A DNA stretch of 64,000 bases from positions 20,304-84,303 of the forward strand of contig NZ_QOCW01000021.1 in assembly GCF_003318295.1 (NCBI RefSeq), read 5' to 3'. Positions 7,832-16,128 of this stretch are shown piece by piece. The stretch is from Bacillus taeanensis. GTDB taxonomy: Bacteria; Bacillota; Bacilli; Bacillales; UBA6769. The position numbers were made by a program, and so were the translations under genes. The stretch's first letter is position 1; each line of letters opens with the position of its first letter. Under the pieces are notes generated by a model, which was given only the letters and a program-made list of their open reading frames with translations, did not search any database and was not told the origin of the DNA.

Positions 7832-8545
7832 CTAGTTAGCCTCCTTTAACTCGTTAAGCACTCTTGGAAAAAGGATATTGTTTTCAAGGTGAATGTGCTG
7901 AAAGAGATCAGATTCTAGGTCTTCCAACTTTTGATAGGTTAACCGGTACGTTGTGCATGCTCCTTCTGGGAGGGTGTAATCGTTTGTTACGTCACGGAGT
8001 TCTTTTAAGAGATCTCCGGCTTCACTATGCTCGCTTTCAAGGTCTTCGATTTTTTGTGCGAGTTCGATTAATTTTTCTTTTGACGGGATATGTTCATATT
8101 CTCTAATTAATGGAAAGACAATGTTTTCTTCTTGAATAAGATGGTGTTCAAGCTCAACTTTGAGTTTATAAAATAATTTGTGTACGTCAGCAAGCTCAGG
8201 GTGATGAGTACCGTGGACACGGAATACTTTCGTTGTAAATTGACTTAATTCAGGTAAAACAGCATTAAGGTAAGCATGATGCGTGTTAACAATATGATCA
8301 ATAAGATCGCTGTTTGTAATGTGATCCCAGTTAATGCGCTGATGCTGTAATGATTTAAAATAGACGTTATTTAATTTTTGCAGGATTTCTTTCTCATTTA
8401 AATTTTTTTCTTCGATTGCTTCACCAATTGGGCGGTTGCCGCCGCAGCAAAAATCAATTTTATATTCTTTTAAAATCGTACTTGTTTCAGGTAAACGTGT
8501 GACAATATCACCCGTTTTTGTTGTGTTATGAAAAATTGGTTCCAT
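7832..8545 (-). CDS. ric: Iron-sulfur cluster repair di-iron protein (RIC/ScdA/YtfE)
   Basis: A 237-residue protein that in studied bacteria repairs Fe-S clusters damaged by NO or oxidants. The N-terminal ScdA_N domain contains the DFCCGGNRP motif (about residues 31-39). A hemerythrin-like domain follows, with ligands in NTHHAYL (about 86), LEHHLIQEENIVFPL (about 131), ESEHSEAG (about 166) and FQHIHLENNILFPR (about 213). An upstream ATG lies within the GGAGG ribosome binding site, so the ATG at 8545 is chosen. First gene of an operon with the hemerythrin, under a Crp/Fnr-type box. Confidence 0.93.
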   Translation of the reverse strand: MEPIFHNTTKTGDIVTRLPETSTILKEYKIDFCCGGNRPIGEAIEEKNLNEKEILQKLNNVYFKSLQHQRINWDHITNSDLIDHIVNTHHAYLNAVLPELSQFTTKVFRVHGTHHPELADVHKLFYKLKVELEHHLIQEENIVFPLIREYEHIPSKEKLIELAQKIEDLESEHSEAGDLLKELRDVTNDYTLPEGACTTYRLTYQKLEDLESDLFQHIHLENNILFPRVLNELKEAN

Positions 8546-8581
8546 TACTAAAACCTCCAATTTGAATAGTGTTTGTTTTTC

Positions 8582-8631
8582 TAATTAAAGTGTAGCGAAT
8601 GTAAATTCCACTTGAAGTGATACAAATCACA
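8582..8631 (-). promoter_or_regulatory. Crp/Fnr-type promoter of ric-hemerythrin
   Basis: AGTGA-TACAAA-TCACA (8616-8631) with the minus-strand -10 box TACACT (8589-8594). Predicted start near 8582. Confidence 0.7.
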
Positions 8632-8744
8632 AATGAAAAAATTACTGAACATAAATTTTAGAATAGATAGTGTGAAAAGAACGTTTTACCCGACGAAGTC
8701 AAAATTAATAGAAAACTATACCGTCGCTGTAAAGTTTGCTCATT

Positions 8745-8794
8745 AGTGAGAAGTATCACATCGTTTTCCGGTTGGTTTTGTTACAGTATGTTTA
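8745..8794 (+). promoter_or_regulatory. Crp/Fnr-type promoter of the thiG-thiH-globin operon
   Basis: AGTGA-GAAGTA-TCACA (8745-8760) with -10 box TACAGT (8782-8787). Predicted start near 8794, 29 bases before the first ATG. No thiamine (TPP) riboswitch sequence fits in the short leader. Confidence 0.7.
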
Positions 8795-8822
8795 ATTTCA
8801 TTTATAAAAAGGAGGCAGCTTC

Positions 8823-9017
8823 ATGCGGACTAGAAGGACAAGCGGGACGTTAACAAATCTTATGCTTGATACAAGAACACTTGATGAATGGGTGGATGAG
8901 TATGGGTATAAGTGGGCAGAGGGATATAGGTGGGCAAATGGAAAGAAATATACGTGGATTCAAGCATTAAGGGAATTAGAGGATTTAGAGGTGAAAGGAA
9001 TTGTTAGACAAGCTTAA
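8823..9017 (+). CDS. Hypothetical 64-residue protein, first gene of the thiG operon
   Basis: Strong AAAGGAGG precedes the ATG. The product is rich in Trp, Tyr and charged residues ([15 protein letters not shown] near the middle). It is the length of a ThiS sulfur carrier but lacks the C-terminal Gly-Gly that ThiS needs, so it is not ThiS. It ends 13 bases before thiG, so co-transcription is very likely. Family not recognised. Confidence 0.75.
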   Translation: MRTRRTSGTLTNLMLDTRTLDEWVDEYGYKWAEGYRWANGKKYTWIQALRELEDLEVKGIVRQA

Positions 9018-9030
9018 CGGAGGGGACAAA

Positions 9031-9801
9031 ATGAGTAATTCATTAATCATTGGCGGTATTGAATTTAAAAACCGCTTATTCGTTGGAACAGGGAAATATG
9101 CAGATCATCACCAAATGAATGAAGCAATTGAAAAATCAAACACAGAGCTTGTAACGGTTGCTTTAAGACGCGTTGATTTAGAAGCAAACGAGGAAAACAT
9201 TTTAAACTACATACCAAAACAGGTCACATTAATGCCAAATACATCAGGAGCACGAACAGCAGATGAAGCGATTCGCATTGCAAGATTAGCGAGAGCGTGT
9301 GGAATGGGAAATATCGTAAAAATTGAAGTGATTTCTGATCAAAAATATTTACTTCCAGATAATAATGAAACAATTAAAGCGACAGAAGTATTAGCACAAG
9401 AAGGGTTTATTGTGATGCCTTATATGAGTCCTGATTTAATGGCGGCTAAAAGGTTAAAAGAAGCTGGTGCAGCGAGCATTATGCCGCTTGGAGCGCCAAT
9501 TGGAACGAATCGCGGAATAAAGATGAAAGAGCTAATTCAAATTTTAATTGATGAAATGGATCTGCCGATTGTTGTCGATGCCGGAATTGGAAAGCCTTCA
9601 GAAGCAGCAGAAGCAATGGAAATGGGAGCAGCTGCCGTGCTTGTTAACACCGCCATTGCAGGTGCACAAAATTCAGTGGAAATGGCAATGGCTTTTGATG
9701 AGGCAGTAAAGGCAGGAAGGCGCGGTTATTTAGCGGGAGTTGGTACATGCTCTTTCACTGGAAATGCTTCTTCGCCGTTAACGGGATTCTTACATTTATA
9801 A
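9031..9801 (+). CDS. thiG: Thiazole synthase ThiG
   Basis: A 256-residue TIM barrel that makes the thiazole phosphate part of thiamine from deoxyxylulose 5-phosphate, ThiS-thiocarboxylate and dehydroglycine. Visible motifs: [10 protein letters not shown] (near residue 15), [13 protein letters not shown] (near 71), the Schiff-base lysine in VKIEVI (near 98), and [19 protein letters not shown] (near 182). The frame is open upstream to 9001, but the ATG at 9031 follows GGAGGGG. It sits next to thiH and under an anaerobic-type promoter; thiS and thiF are not in the window. Confidence 0.95.
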   Translation: MSNSLIIGGIEFKNRLFVGTGKYADHHQMNEAIEKSNTELVTVALRRVDLEANEENILNYIPKQVTLMPNTSGARTADEAIRIARLARACGMGNIVKIEVISDQKYLLPDNNETIKATEVLAQEGFIVMPYMSPDLMAAKRLKEAGAASIMPLGAPIGTNRGIKMKELIQILIDEMDLPIVVDAGIGKPSEAAEAMEMGAAAVLVNTAIAGAQNSVEMAMAFDEAVKAGRRGYLAGVGTCSFTGNASSPLTGFLHL

Positions 9802-9819
9802 AAGGGGGAGAAGCAAAAA

Positions 9820-10935
9820 ATGAGTTTCTATGAAAAATATGAGGAAGTAAAATCATTACCGTTTGAGGAGATCTTTACATCGACAACCGAATTTGATGTG
9901 AAGCGTGTATTAGCAAAATCAAAATTAACTGAAATGGATTTTCTAACATTGTTATCACCAGCGGCAGAAGCATATTTAGAAGAAATGGCCGTAAAAGCTC
10001 ATAATCTAACCGTACAGCACTTTGGCAGCGTCATGCAGCTGTTTTCACCGCTTTATTTATCGGATTATTGTGTGAATCAATGTAAATACTGCAGCTTCAG
10101 CATTGAAAATCAATTTGAGCGAAAGAGATTAACAATGGATGAAGTAGAAGGAGAAGCAAAAGCAATTGCGGCTAGGGGAATAAGACATGTGATTTTATTA
10201 ACAGGTGAATCAAGAAGGTATACACCTATTTCTTATTTTAAAGAAAGTGTTGGTGTGTTTAAAAACTATTTTGATTCACTTTCTATTGAAGTACAGCCGT
10301 TAACTGTTGGAGAATATAAAGAAGTGATTGCAGCTGGTATTGATGGTCTTACAGTATTTCAGGAAGTGTATAATGAAGATATTTATAAAGAAATTCATCT
10401 AAAAGGCCCGAAACGAAACTATCATTTTCGCTTGAATGCACCAGAGCGCGGCTGCCAGGCAGGAATGCGCACCGTTACAATTGGCGCACTTCTCGGTTTA
10501 GATGATTGGAGAAAGGAAGCCTTTTTCACAGGGCTTCATGCCGCATACTTACAAAACAAGTACTTGGAAACAGTGATTGGGGTTGCTCTTCCGCGCATCA
10601 AGCCTCATTTAGGGAGTTTTCAGCCGAATGTTCACGTATTAGACAAGCATCTTGTCCAATATATGCTTGCATTAAGGCTGTTTTTACCGCGGATTGGGAT
10701 GACACTCTCAACAAGGGAAGCCCCAAAACTTCGCGATCATTTAATTCCGCTCGGCATCACGCAAATGTCAGCAGGCTCATCAACAGCAGTCGGCGGTTAT
10801 GCAGAAGAGGAAGAAGGAAACAGCCAGTTTGAAATCTCCGATGAGCGCAGTGTCGATGAGATAAAAAGCCTCTTAAAGCAAAAAGGCTATCAGCCGGTTT
10901 TTAAAGATTGGCAGCTGCTGAGTGAGGCGCATTAA
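9820..10935 (+). CDS. thiH: 2-iminoacetate synthase ThiH (radical SAM tyrosine lyase)
   Basis: A 371-residue radical SAM enzyme that splits tyrosine to give dehydroglycine (2-iminoacetate) for ThiG without using O2. The cluster motif is CVNQCKYC (about residues 84-91), followed by the LLTGES segment and a C-terminal BATS-type domain. B. subtilis uses the O2-dependent oxidase ThiO for this step, so this operon provides an O2-independent route. The start follows AAAGGGGGAG. Eighteen bases separate it from thiG. Confidence 0.95.
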   Translation: MSFYEKYEEVKSLPFEEIFTSTTEFDVKRVLAKSKLTEMDFLTLLSPAAEAYLEEMAVKAHNLTVQHFGSVMQLFSPLYLSDYCVNQCKYCSFSIENQFERKRLTMDEVEGEAKAIAARGIRHVILLTGESRRYTPISYFKESVGVFKNYFDSLSIEVQPLTVGEYKEVIAAGIDGLTVFQEVYNEDIYKEIHLKGPKRNYHFRLNAPERGCQAGMRTVTIGALLGLDDWRKEAFFTGLHAAYLQNKYLETVIGVALPRIKPHLGSFQPNVHVLDKHLVQYMLALRLFLPRIGMTLSTREAPKLRDHLIPLGITQMSAGSSTAVGGYAEEEEGNSQFEISDERSVDEIKSLLKQKGYQPVFKDWQLLSEAH

Positions 10936-11008
10936 AAAAGTATATGAGGTATATCTTTCTGGATTATTCTTTATACTATTCATGAATATAGAAGAGGAGT
11001 GCGGTATT

Positions 11009-11365
11009 GTGACAACACTTTATGAAAAACTAGGCGGAAAAGAAGCGATCAGCAAAGTTGTAGATCATTTTTATGACAAAGTTTTAGCAGATGAAACTGT
11101 CAACCATTTCTTTGAAAATACGGATATGGAAAAACAAAGGCGCCATCAAACACAGTTTATCAGCTGGGCAGTTGGCGGGCTAAATCAATACTCAGGAAGA
11201 AGTATGGAAAAAGCCCATGAAGGATTGAATTTACAGGAAGAACATTTTACAGCCATTGCGAACCATTTAGCTTCAAGTCTACAAGCATTTCAGGTTGAGC
11301 AGGGAGACATTAATCAGGTGTTAGATAAAGTCGCTTCAATGAAAGAACAAATTTTGCATCACTAA
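11009..11365 (+). CDS. Truncated haemoglobin, group I-like (second copy)
   Basis: A 118-residue paralogue of the globin at 9-371, sharing MEKQRRHQT, NQYSGRSM and the proximal-histidine segment KAHEGLNL (about residues 68-75). The frame is open from 10922, but the GTG at 11009 has GAGGAG nine bases upstream and gives a protein aligned with its paralogue from the first residue. It follows thiH by 73 bases with no terminator between, so it is probably the last gene of the operon from 8823. An NO-detoxifying role is inferred. Confidence 0.9.
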   Translation: MTTLYEKLGGKEAISKVVDHFYDKVLADETVNHFFENTDMEKQRRHQTQFISWAVGGLNQYSGRSMEKAHEGLNLQEEHFTAIANHLASSLQAFQVEQGDINQVLDKVASMKEQILHH

Positions 11366-11374
11366 TAGTAAGAT

Positions 11375-11410
11375 AAAAGACAGAGAATTCTTTTTCCTGT
11401 CTTTTATTTT
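11375..11410 (+). terminator. Terminator after the second globin gene
   Basis: AAAAGACAG and CTGTCTTTT pair around a 13-nt loop and are followed by ATTTTTT. Confidence 0.75.
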
Positions 11411-11501
11411 TTAAAGTTACTTACTAAAGATTATTTTTGTATAAACTTAAAGTGAAAGTCAATAATAGAATTAGTGAATTTTACTAATTGGGGTGTGAAG
11501 C

Positions 11502-11636
11502 ATGAATCATAACCGTGACTATGATCGAGATGGCGGCCGGGAAGATATGTTGACTGAACAGTGACTAAAGGAAATGCAAAGCGAACACAGCAGCTCCGTA
11601 ATGAAATTAATCAAATCCATTAAAAAGCTGACCTGA
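11502..11636 (+). pseudogene. Small ORF of 44 codons with one in-frame TGA
   Basis: An ATG reading frame gives 20 residues (MNHNRDYDRDGGREDMLTEQ), then TGA at 11562-11564, then 23 more codons in the same frame to a second TGA that overlaps a terminator hairpin. TGA in place of TGG (Trp) would explain it. No cysteine partner and no SECIS-like hairpin follow, so selenocysteine is unlikely. The upstream ribosome binding site is weak. Confidence 0.35.
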
Positions 11637-11668
11637 AAGTATTTTTTACTTTCAGGTCAGCTTTTTAT
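11622..11668 (+). terminator. Strong intrinsic terminator
   Basis: A 20-bp stem beginning AAAAAGCTGACCTGAAAG (11622) pairs with its complement at 11647-11666. Its A and T tracts make it work on both strands. Confidence 0.85.
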
Positions 11669-11722
11669 ATTGATGATAAAGGGGAATATTTATGAAATAA
11701 AATTATGAAACTGTCACTAATT

Positions 11723-11772
11723 TGTGATATATTTCACATTATTTGAAGAAAAAAGCAGTACAATATGGGTGC
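11723..11772 (+). promoter_or_regulatory. Crp/Fnr-type promoter of the membrane-protein gene
   Basis: A perfect TGTGA-TATATT-TCACA (11723-11738) with -10 box TACAAT (11759-11764). Confidence 0.75.
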
Positions 11773-11826
11773 ATTGTCATTCATATTTTCTAAAACTTTA
11801 CTCATACTAACTTAGAGGTGATTGAA

Positions 11827-12816
11827 TTGAAAATAAAAGTTTTTGCATTCTTGTTGTTCTTTTTAACGATTCCATTTATTGCAAACGGTCATGTGAAGTG
11901 GTTCACAAAATCTGCGCCTGTGAAAGAATCAATTGAAAATATATTATCACCATTTTTTATGACGATTGCATTAATTACAGCGCTTGTTCTTGGGATTTTG
12001 CCGCAAATTTTACCGAAATTAATGGAATGGAAGCCAGTTGAAAAGTTTGATGAAACATTAGATCGTTTAAGAAAATTTTCACCGTTATTGCTGCGATACG
12101 GAACAGCAGTTGCATTAATTGTGCAAGTTCTATCAGGAAGCTTATTAGCGCCTGAAATTCATATTAATACATTTGGCTATATTGTTGGTGCAGCAGTTAT
12201 TGTGCTGCTTCTTATTCCACATCATTTTGCTCATAAAATTGCCGCTGCTGCACTTGTTTTAGCATTTATTGAAGCAACATTTCGCATTGGCACGTTTCAT
12301 ATGCTGGATTACGGCTTTTATGTGGCGATTGCGTTTGCATTATTTGTGCAAAAAACAAAAATTGAAACATGGGGTACACCGTTTTTATATTTAGGCACAG
12401 GATTATCTCTTTGCTGGGTAGCTGTTGAGAAGTGGGTCTTTCCGGGATTAAGCATGGATATTATTGCATCACATGGTGTGCCAACATTTGGCTTTTCACC
12501 TGAAATGTTTATAAGCATAAGTGCATTTATTGAGTTTGTTGTTGGTTATTTGTTAGTCGTTGGAGTGTTAAATCGTATTTTAGCACTTGTATTAACACTT
12601 ATCTTCTTTATGACAACAACATTGTTTGGAGCTGTTGAAATTGTCGGACACTTAATTGTTCACTTTATTCTCATTGTATTTATCCTTGAAGGAATAAGCT
12701 TTTATAAGCCTCCGATTAAAATTCACCAAACAATGCTTGATCAAATCATTTTTGTTTTTTTAAACTTCTTGTTTGTATTAGGAGCTATGATTTTAATTTA
12801 TTATCGCTTTGCATAA
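11827..12816 (+). CDS. Multi-pass membrane protein, DoxX/DoxD-like (uncertain)
   Basis: A 329-residue protein with a signal-like first segment and about eight more hydrophobic segments. The motif GHVKWF after the first segment and several membrane-face histidines (for example IPHHFAHK near 140, HLIVHF near 280) suggest haem or metal contact, but this is a guess. Its second half resembles DoxX-type repeats. The TTG at 11827 follows AGAGGTG; the upstream GTG at 11818 lies in that site. It has its own Crp/Fnr-type box and lies between the globin operon and the regulator, so a link to NO or anaerobic respiration is inferred. Confidence 0.75.
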   Translation: MKIKVFAFLLFFLTIPFIANGHVKWFTKSAPVKESIENILSPFFMTIALITALVLGILPQILPKLMEWKPVEKFDETLDRLRKFSPLLLRYGTAVALIVQVLSGSLLAPEIHINTFGYIVGAAVIVLLLIPHHFAHKIAAAALVLAFIEATFRIGTFHMLDYGFYVAIAFALFVQKTKIETWGTPFLYLGTGLSLCWVAVEKWVFPGLSMDIIASHGVPTFGFSPEMFISISAFIEFVVGYLLVVGVLNRILALVLTLIFFMTTTLFGAVEIVGHLIVHFILIVFILEGISFYKPPIKIHQTMLDQIIFVFLNFLFVLGAMILIYYRFA

Positions 12817-12860
12817 AAAACTCCTGCTGTGAATAAAGTGATCCACAGCGGGAGTTTTTT
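12815..12860. terminator. Bidirectional terminator
   Basis: AAAAAACTCCTGCTGTG pairs with CACAGCGGGAGTTTTTT (one G-T mismatch). It serves the convergent membrane-protein gene and regulator gene. Confidence 0.85.
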
Positions 12861-12879
12861 ATAGAGAAATTTAAGTAAG

Positions 12880-13581
12880 CTATAAATGATAAAAAAGCTC
12901 TTCTTTAACAGCATTAGCTGCAATTAAAAAGCGACCTTTTGCGTTTACTTCAACTATTTCTTTTCTGCGTAATTGTGTAAGCGTCCGGCTGACGGTTTCG
13001 CGTGAGGTGCCGATCATGTTTGCGATTTCTCGGTTTGTAAAGTGAGTGGTAAGTTCAATTCTGCCGTCTTTATGCTTTTTTCCATATGCTTTTGAAAGAC
13101 GAAGCAGCAGCATTAAAATTTGTTCATACGTATTATGAAGAATTTGTTCTTCAAGCCTGTTTTGCAAATCAACAATCTTTTCACCCATTACTTTAAACAA
13201 TTTTATACAAACATCAGGACGCTGCAGTAAGAGTTTTTCAAAATCAGAAATTGGAATAACGATTAATGTTGCGTTTTCAATAATTTCAGCGTGTGCTGGG
13301 TAGTCACCAGTACGAAAAAAACCGGCATGTGGAAACATATCGCCTTCTTGCAATATGGAAACAATTTGTTCTTTACCGCTCAAATCTGTTTTATAAATTT
13401 TTACTTTTCCTTTATGAATAAAAAACACGCGATCAAGCGGATCTCCCTGCATAAAGATAATCATCCGAGCTCGAAATTGACGTGGATGTGCCATTTCAAC
13501 AATTGGTGTGAGTTCATTCTCTGTTAGTTCCTTAAATAATGGAACTTTTTTTAATAATGTTCGAATGGTCTCTGCGCTCAT
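12880..13581 (-). CDS. Crp/Fnr-family transcription regulator
   Basis: A 233-residue regulator with an N-terminal cyclic-nucleotide-type beta-roll (about residues 15-125), a long dimerisation helix, and a C-terminal winged helix. The recognition helix contains GTSRETVSRTL; the SRETVxR pattern matches E. coli Crp, which reads TGTGA, so the protein should bind the TGTGA-N6-TCACA sites seen here. It has one cysteine only (VCIKL, near residue 124), so it cannot hold a 4Fe-4S cluster by four Cys or by the Fnr pattern of B. subtilis. What it senses is unknown; haem-NO sensing as in other Crp/Fnr members is one possibility. Its own promoter carries a site. Confidence 0.9.
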   Translation of the reverse strand: MSAETIRTLLKKVPLFKELTENELTPIVEMAHPRQFRARMIIFMQGDPLDRVFFIHKGKVKIYKTDLSGKEQIVSILQEGDMFPHAGFFRTGDYPAHAEIIENATLIVIPISDFEKLLLQRPDVCIKLFKVMGEKIVDLQNRLEEQILHNTYEQILMLLLRLSKAYGKKHKDGRIELTTHFTNREIANMIGTSRETVSRTLTQLRRKEIVEVNAKGRFLIAANAVKEELFYHL

Positions 13582-13618
13582 CCCTTCTCCACCCTTCTCA
13601 TAATTTTTAAGTTTTCCC

Positions 13619-13668
13619 TTCTATTATTTTAATGAGTTTGTTCTTCCTTTAAAGTGATCAATCTCACA
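13619..13668 (-). promoter_or_regulatory. Crp/Fnr-type promoter of the regulator gene (autoregulation)
   Basis: AGTGA-TCAATC-TCACA (13653-13668) with the minus-strand -10 box TAAAAT (13626-13631). Predicted start near 13619. Confidence 0.7.
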
Positions 13669-13675
13669 CTTTTTC

Positions 13676-13725
13676 CTTGCAGCACCTCACAGACGGTTTG
13701 GAAAAAGAGGTATATCATAAGACGC
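13676..13725 (+). promoter_or_regulatory. Degenerate Crp/Fnr-type site before norB
   Basis: Only the right half is good: CTTGC-AGCACC-TCACA (13676-13691). It stands at exactly the common spacing from -10 box TATCAT (13713-13718), which is the reason to report it. Confidence 0.45.
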
Positions 13726-13752
13726 AAATAAGATACTTTAAAGGGAGTGGAT

Positions 13753-16128
13753 ATGATGGGAGCACCACAAATAAATGATCCAAAAACTTCGAAAAAACGA
13801 AATATAAAAGCAAAAAATGGCTTTTTAAAATCTGTGTTAGTGTTTACACTGCTTGCTAGCTTTACCGTATTGCTTTTAGGAGGTTATTGGATTTTTAAAG
13901 AAATGGCACCAAGACCGCTTGAGGTTGTAAATGCAAATGGCGAAGTGGTTACAAGTCAAGCATTCATTAAAGGAGGGCAGGCCGTCTTTCAAAAATATGG
14001 CCTGATGGATTATGGAACAGTTCTCGGTCACGGTTCATATATGGGACCTGATTACACAGCTGAAACATTGAAAATTTACACGTTAGGAATGCAGGATTAT
14101 AAAGCACAAGAAGCTTATGGGAAGCCGTTTGCTGAGTTAACGAAAGATCAGCGCGAAGTGATTAAAAATCATGTGATTGAAGAAATGCGGGTAAACCGTT
14201 ACAACGAGGAGAAAAAGGTTCTTCCGTTAACGGCGGCACAAACTTACGGATTAGAAAAAGTTCGCGAATATTACCGTGATGTTTTTACAAATGGCGATGG
14301 CTGGGGCTTAAAAGCAGGATTGATTCAAGAAAGTCATATGCCGGATGGGGAGCGTGCATGGGTAAGTGATGGCGATCAAATTACGCAAATAGCAGACTTT
14401 TTCTTCTGGACAGCATGGCTTTCAAGTACACTGCGTCCTAATGATGAGATTACCTATACAAACAACTGGCCTTACTTTGAAGACGCAGGAAATACGATGT
14501 CATTTTCTGCTGTATGGTGGAGCGGAGCAAGTATCACAATTTTAATTCTAGCGCTTGCTGTGATTCTTTATTTATTCAATCGTTATCGTCTCGGTATGGA
14601 AGAAGCTTATACAGAAGGAAAATATCCTACTTTTGATTTAAGTAAACAGCCGTTAACACCGTCACAAGTGAAAACAGGAAAATATTTTGCGGTTGTATCG
14701 GTGTTGTTTTTCGCGCAGGCAATGTTTGGAGCGCTTCTTGCTCACTATTATGTAGAGCCAGATAGTTTTTTCGGAATAAGGTGGATTTATGATATTTTAC
14801 CGTTTAGTATTTCAAAAGGTTATCATTTGCAGCTTGCAATTTTCTGGATTGCCACGTCATGGCTTGGCATGGGAATTTTCGTTGCACCGCTGGTCGGAGG
14901 ACATGAACCGAAGCGGCAGGGAGTATTAGTTGATATTCTGTTTTGGGCGCTCGTTGTATTAGTCGGCGGCAGTATGGTTGGTGAGTGGCTCGGTGTGAAT
15001 GGTTATTTAGGAAACAATTGGTTCTTATTTGGTCACCAAGGCTGGGAATACCTTGAGCTTGGACGGATTTGGCAGGTTGTGCTTGCAGCGGGAATGCTCA
15101 TTTGGCTGTTTATTGTTTTCCGAGGCATTAAGAGCGGGTTAAAGCGAGAAAGTGATAAAGGCGGCTTAATTCATCTCTTGTTTTACGCAGCGATTGCGGT
15201 GCCGTTTTTCTATATTTTCGCATTTTTTATTAATCCAGGTGCAAACTTTACGATGTCTGATTTTTGGCGCTGGTGGATTATTCACTTATGGGTAGAAGGA
15301 ATTTTTGAAGTATTTGCGGTTGTTATTATTGGCTTCCTGCTTGTGCAGATGAATCTTGTCACCAAAAGCTCGACTGTCCGCGCGCTGTATTTTCAGTTAA
15401 CTATTTTGCTCGGCAGCGGTGTAATCGGAATTGGTCACCATTATTATTACAACGGTTCAAGTGAAGCGTGGATTGGACTTGGCGCAGTTTTTTCAGCGCT
15501 TGAAGTTATTCCGCTTACACTACTTGTGCTTGAAGCATATGAGCAGTATAAGATGATGAGAGACGGTGGCGTCGATTTTCCGTATAAAGCAACATTCTGG
15601 TTTTTAATTTCAACAGCTGTTTGGAATTTAGTTGGTGCAGGGGTATTAGGTTTTCTCATTAACTTGCCGGCAGTTAGCTTCTTTGAGCACGGACAATTTT
15701 TAACACCGGCTCATGGTCACGCTGCAATGATGGGTGTGTACGGCATGTTTGGCATTGCGGTTCTCCTTTATTCATTAAGAAACATTGTCAAACCTGAAAA
15801 ATGGAATGACAAATGGCTGAAATTCTCATGCTGGGCACTCAATATCGGTTTAGCAGGAATGGTAATCGTCACACTGCTTCCAGTTGGTTTCTTGCAATTA
15901 AAAGAAGCATTTTTCAGCGGCTACTGGGCATCACGCTCACCTGAATTTTTACAGCAGGACATTATCCAAAAGCTTCTTACAATTCGTGCTGTTCCAGATA
16001 CAATCTTTTTATTAGGGGTTATTGCACTTGCGGTGTTTAGTGTAAAAGCATTATCCCATTTAAGAAAACCGACACACCGTGAAATGGAAGCACTGCCTGT
16101 GAAAGATCTATCAACTGAGGAAGAGTAA
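13753..16128 (+). CDS. norB: Quinol-dependent nitric oxide reductase (qNOR)
   Basis: A 791-residue integral membrane enzyme reducing two NO to N2O with quinol electrons. The N-terminal extension (first membrane helix near residue 30, then an outer domain to about 220) is the mark of qNOR compared with cytochrome-c-dependent NorB. The haem-copper-oxidase core follows, with conserved His in KGYHLQLAIFW (near 355), WWIIHLWVEGIFE (near 510), GIGHHYYYNG (near 560) and LTPAHGHAAMMGVYG (near 655). Two adjacent ATGs (13753, 13756) follow AAGGGAG; either may be used. No nitrite reductase gene is in the window, so it may serve detoxification or a denitrification pathway completed elsewhere. Confidence 0.95.
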   Translation: MMGAPQINDPKTSKKRNIKAKNGFLKSVLVFTLLASFTVLLLGGYWIFKEMAPRPLEVVNANGEVVTSQAFIKGGQAVFQKYGLMDYGTVLGHGSYMGPDYTAETLKIYTLGMQDYKAQEAYGKPFAELTKDQREVIKNHVIEEMRVNRYNEEKKVLPLTAAQTYGLEKVREYYRDVFTNGDGWGLKAGLIQESHMPDGERAWVSDGDQITQIADFFFWTAWLSSTLRPNDEITYTNNWPYFEDAGNTMSFSAVWWSGASITILILALAVILYLFNRYRLGMEEAYTEGKYPTFDLSKQPLTPSQVKTGKYFAVVSVLFFAQAMFGALLAHYYVEPDSFFGIRWIYDILPFSISKGYHLQLAIFWIATSWLGMGIFVAPLVGGHEPKRQGVLVDILFWALVVLVGGSMVGEWLGVNGYLGNNWFLFGHQGWEYLELGRIWQVVLAAGMLIWLFIVFRGIKSGLKRESDKGGLIHLLFYAAIAVPFFYIFAFFINPGANFTMSDFWRWWIIHLWVEGIFEVFAVVIIGFLLVQMNLVTKSSTVRALYFQLTILLGSGVIGIGHHYYYNGSSEAWIGLGAVFSALEVIPLTLLVLEAYEQYKMMRDGGVDFPYKATFWFLISTAVWNLVGAGVLGFLINLPAVSFFEHGQFLTPAHGHAAMMGVYGMFGIAVLLYSLRNIVKPEKWNDKWLKFSCWALNIGLAGMVIVTLLPVGFLQLKEAFFSGYWASRSPEFLQQDIIQKLLTIRAVPDTIFLLGVIALAVFSVKALSHLRKPTHREMEALPVKDLSTEEE

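Noticed and set aside
8795..8822. TPP riboswitch before the thiG operon
   Set aside because: The predicted leader is only about 29 bases and none of the conserved THI-box blocks is present.
11562..11564. Second in-frame TGA considered as selenocysteine
   Set aside because: No cysteine partner, no redox fold and no hairpin at the SECIS distance; a Trp-to-stop change is simpler.
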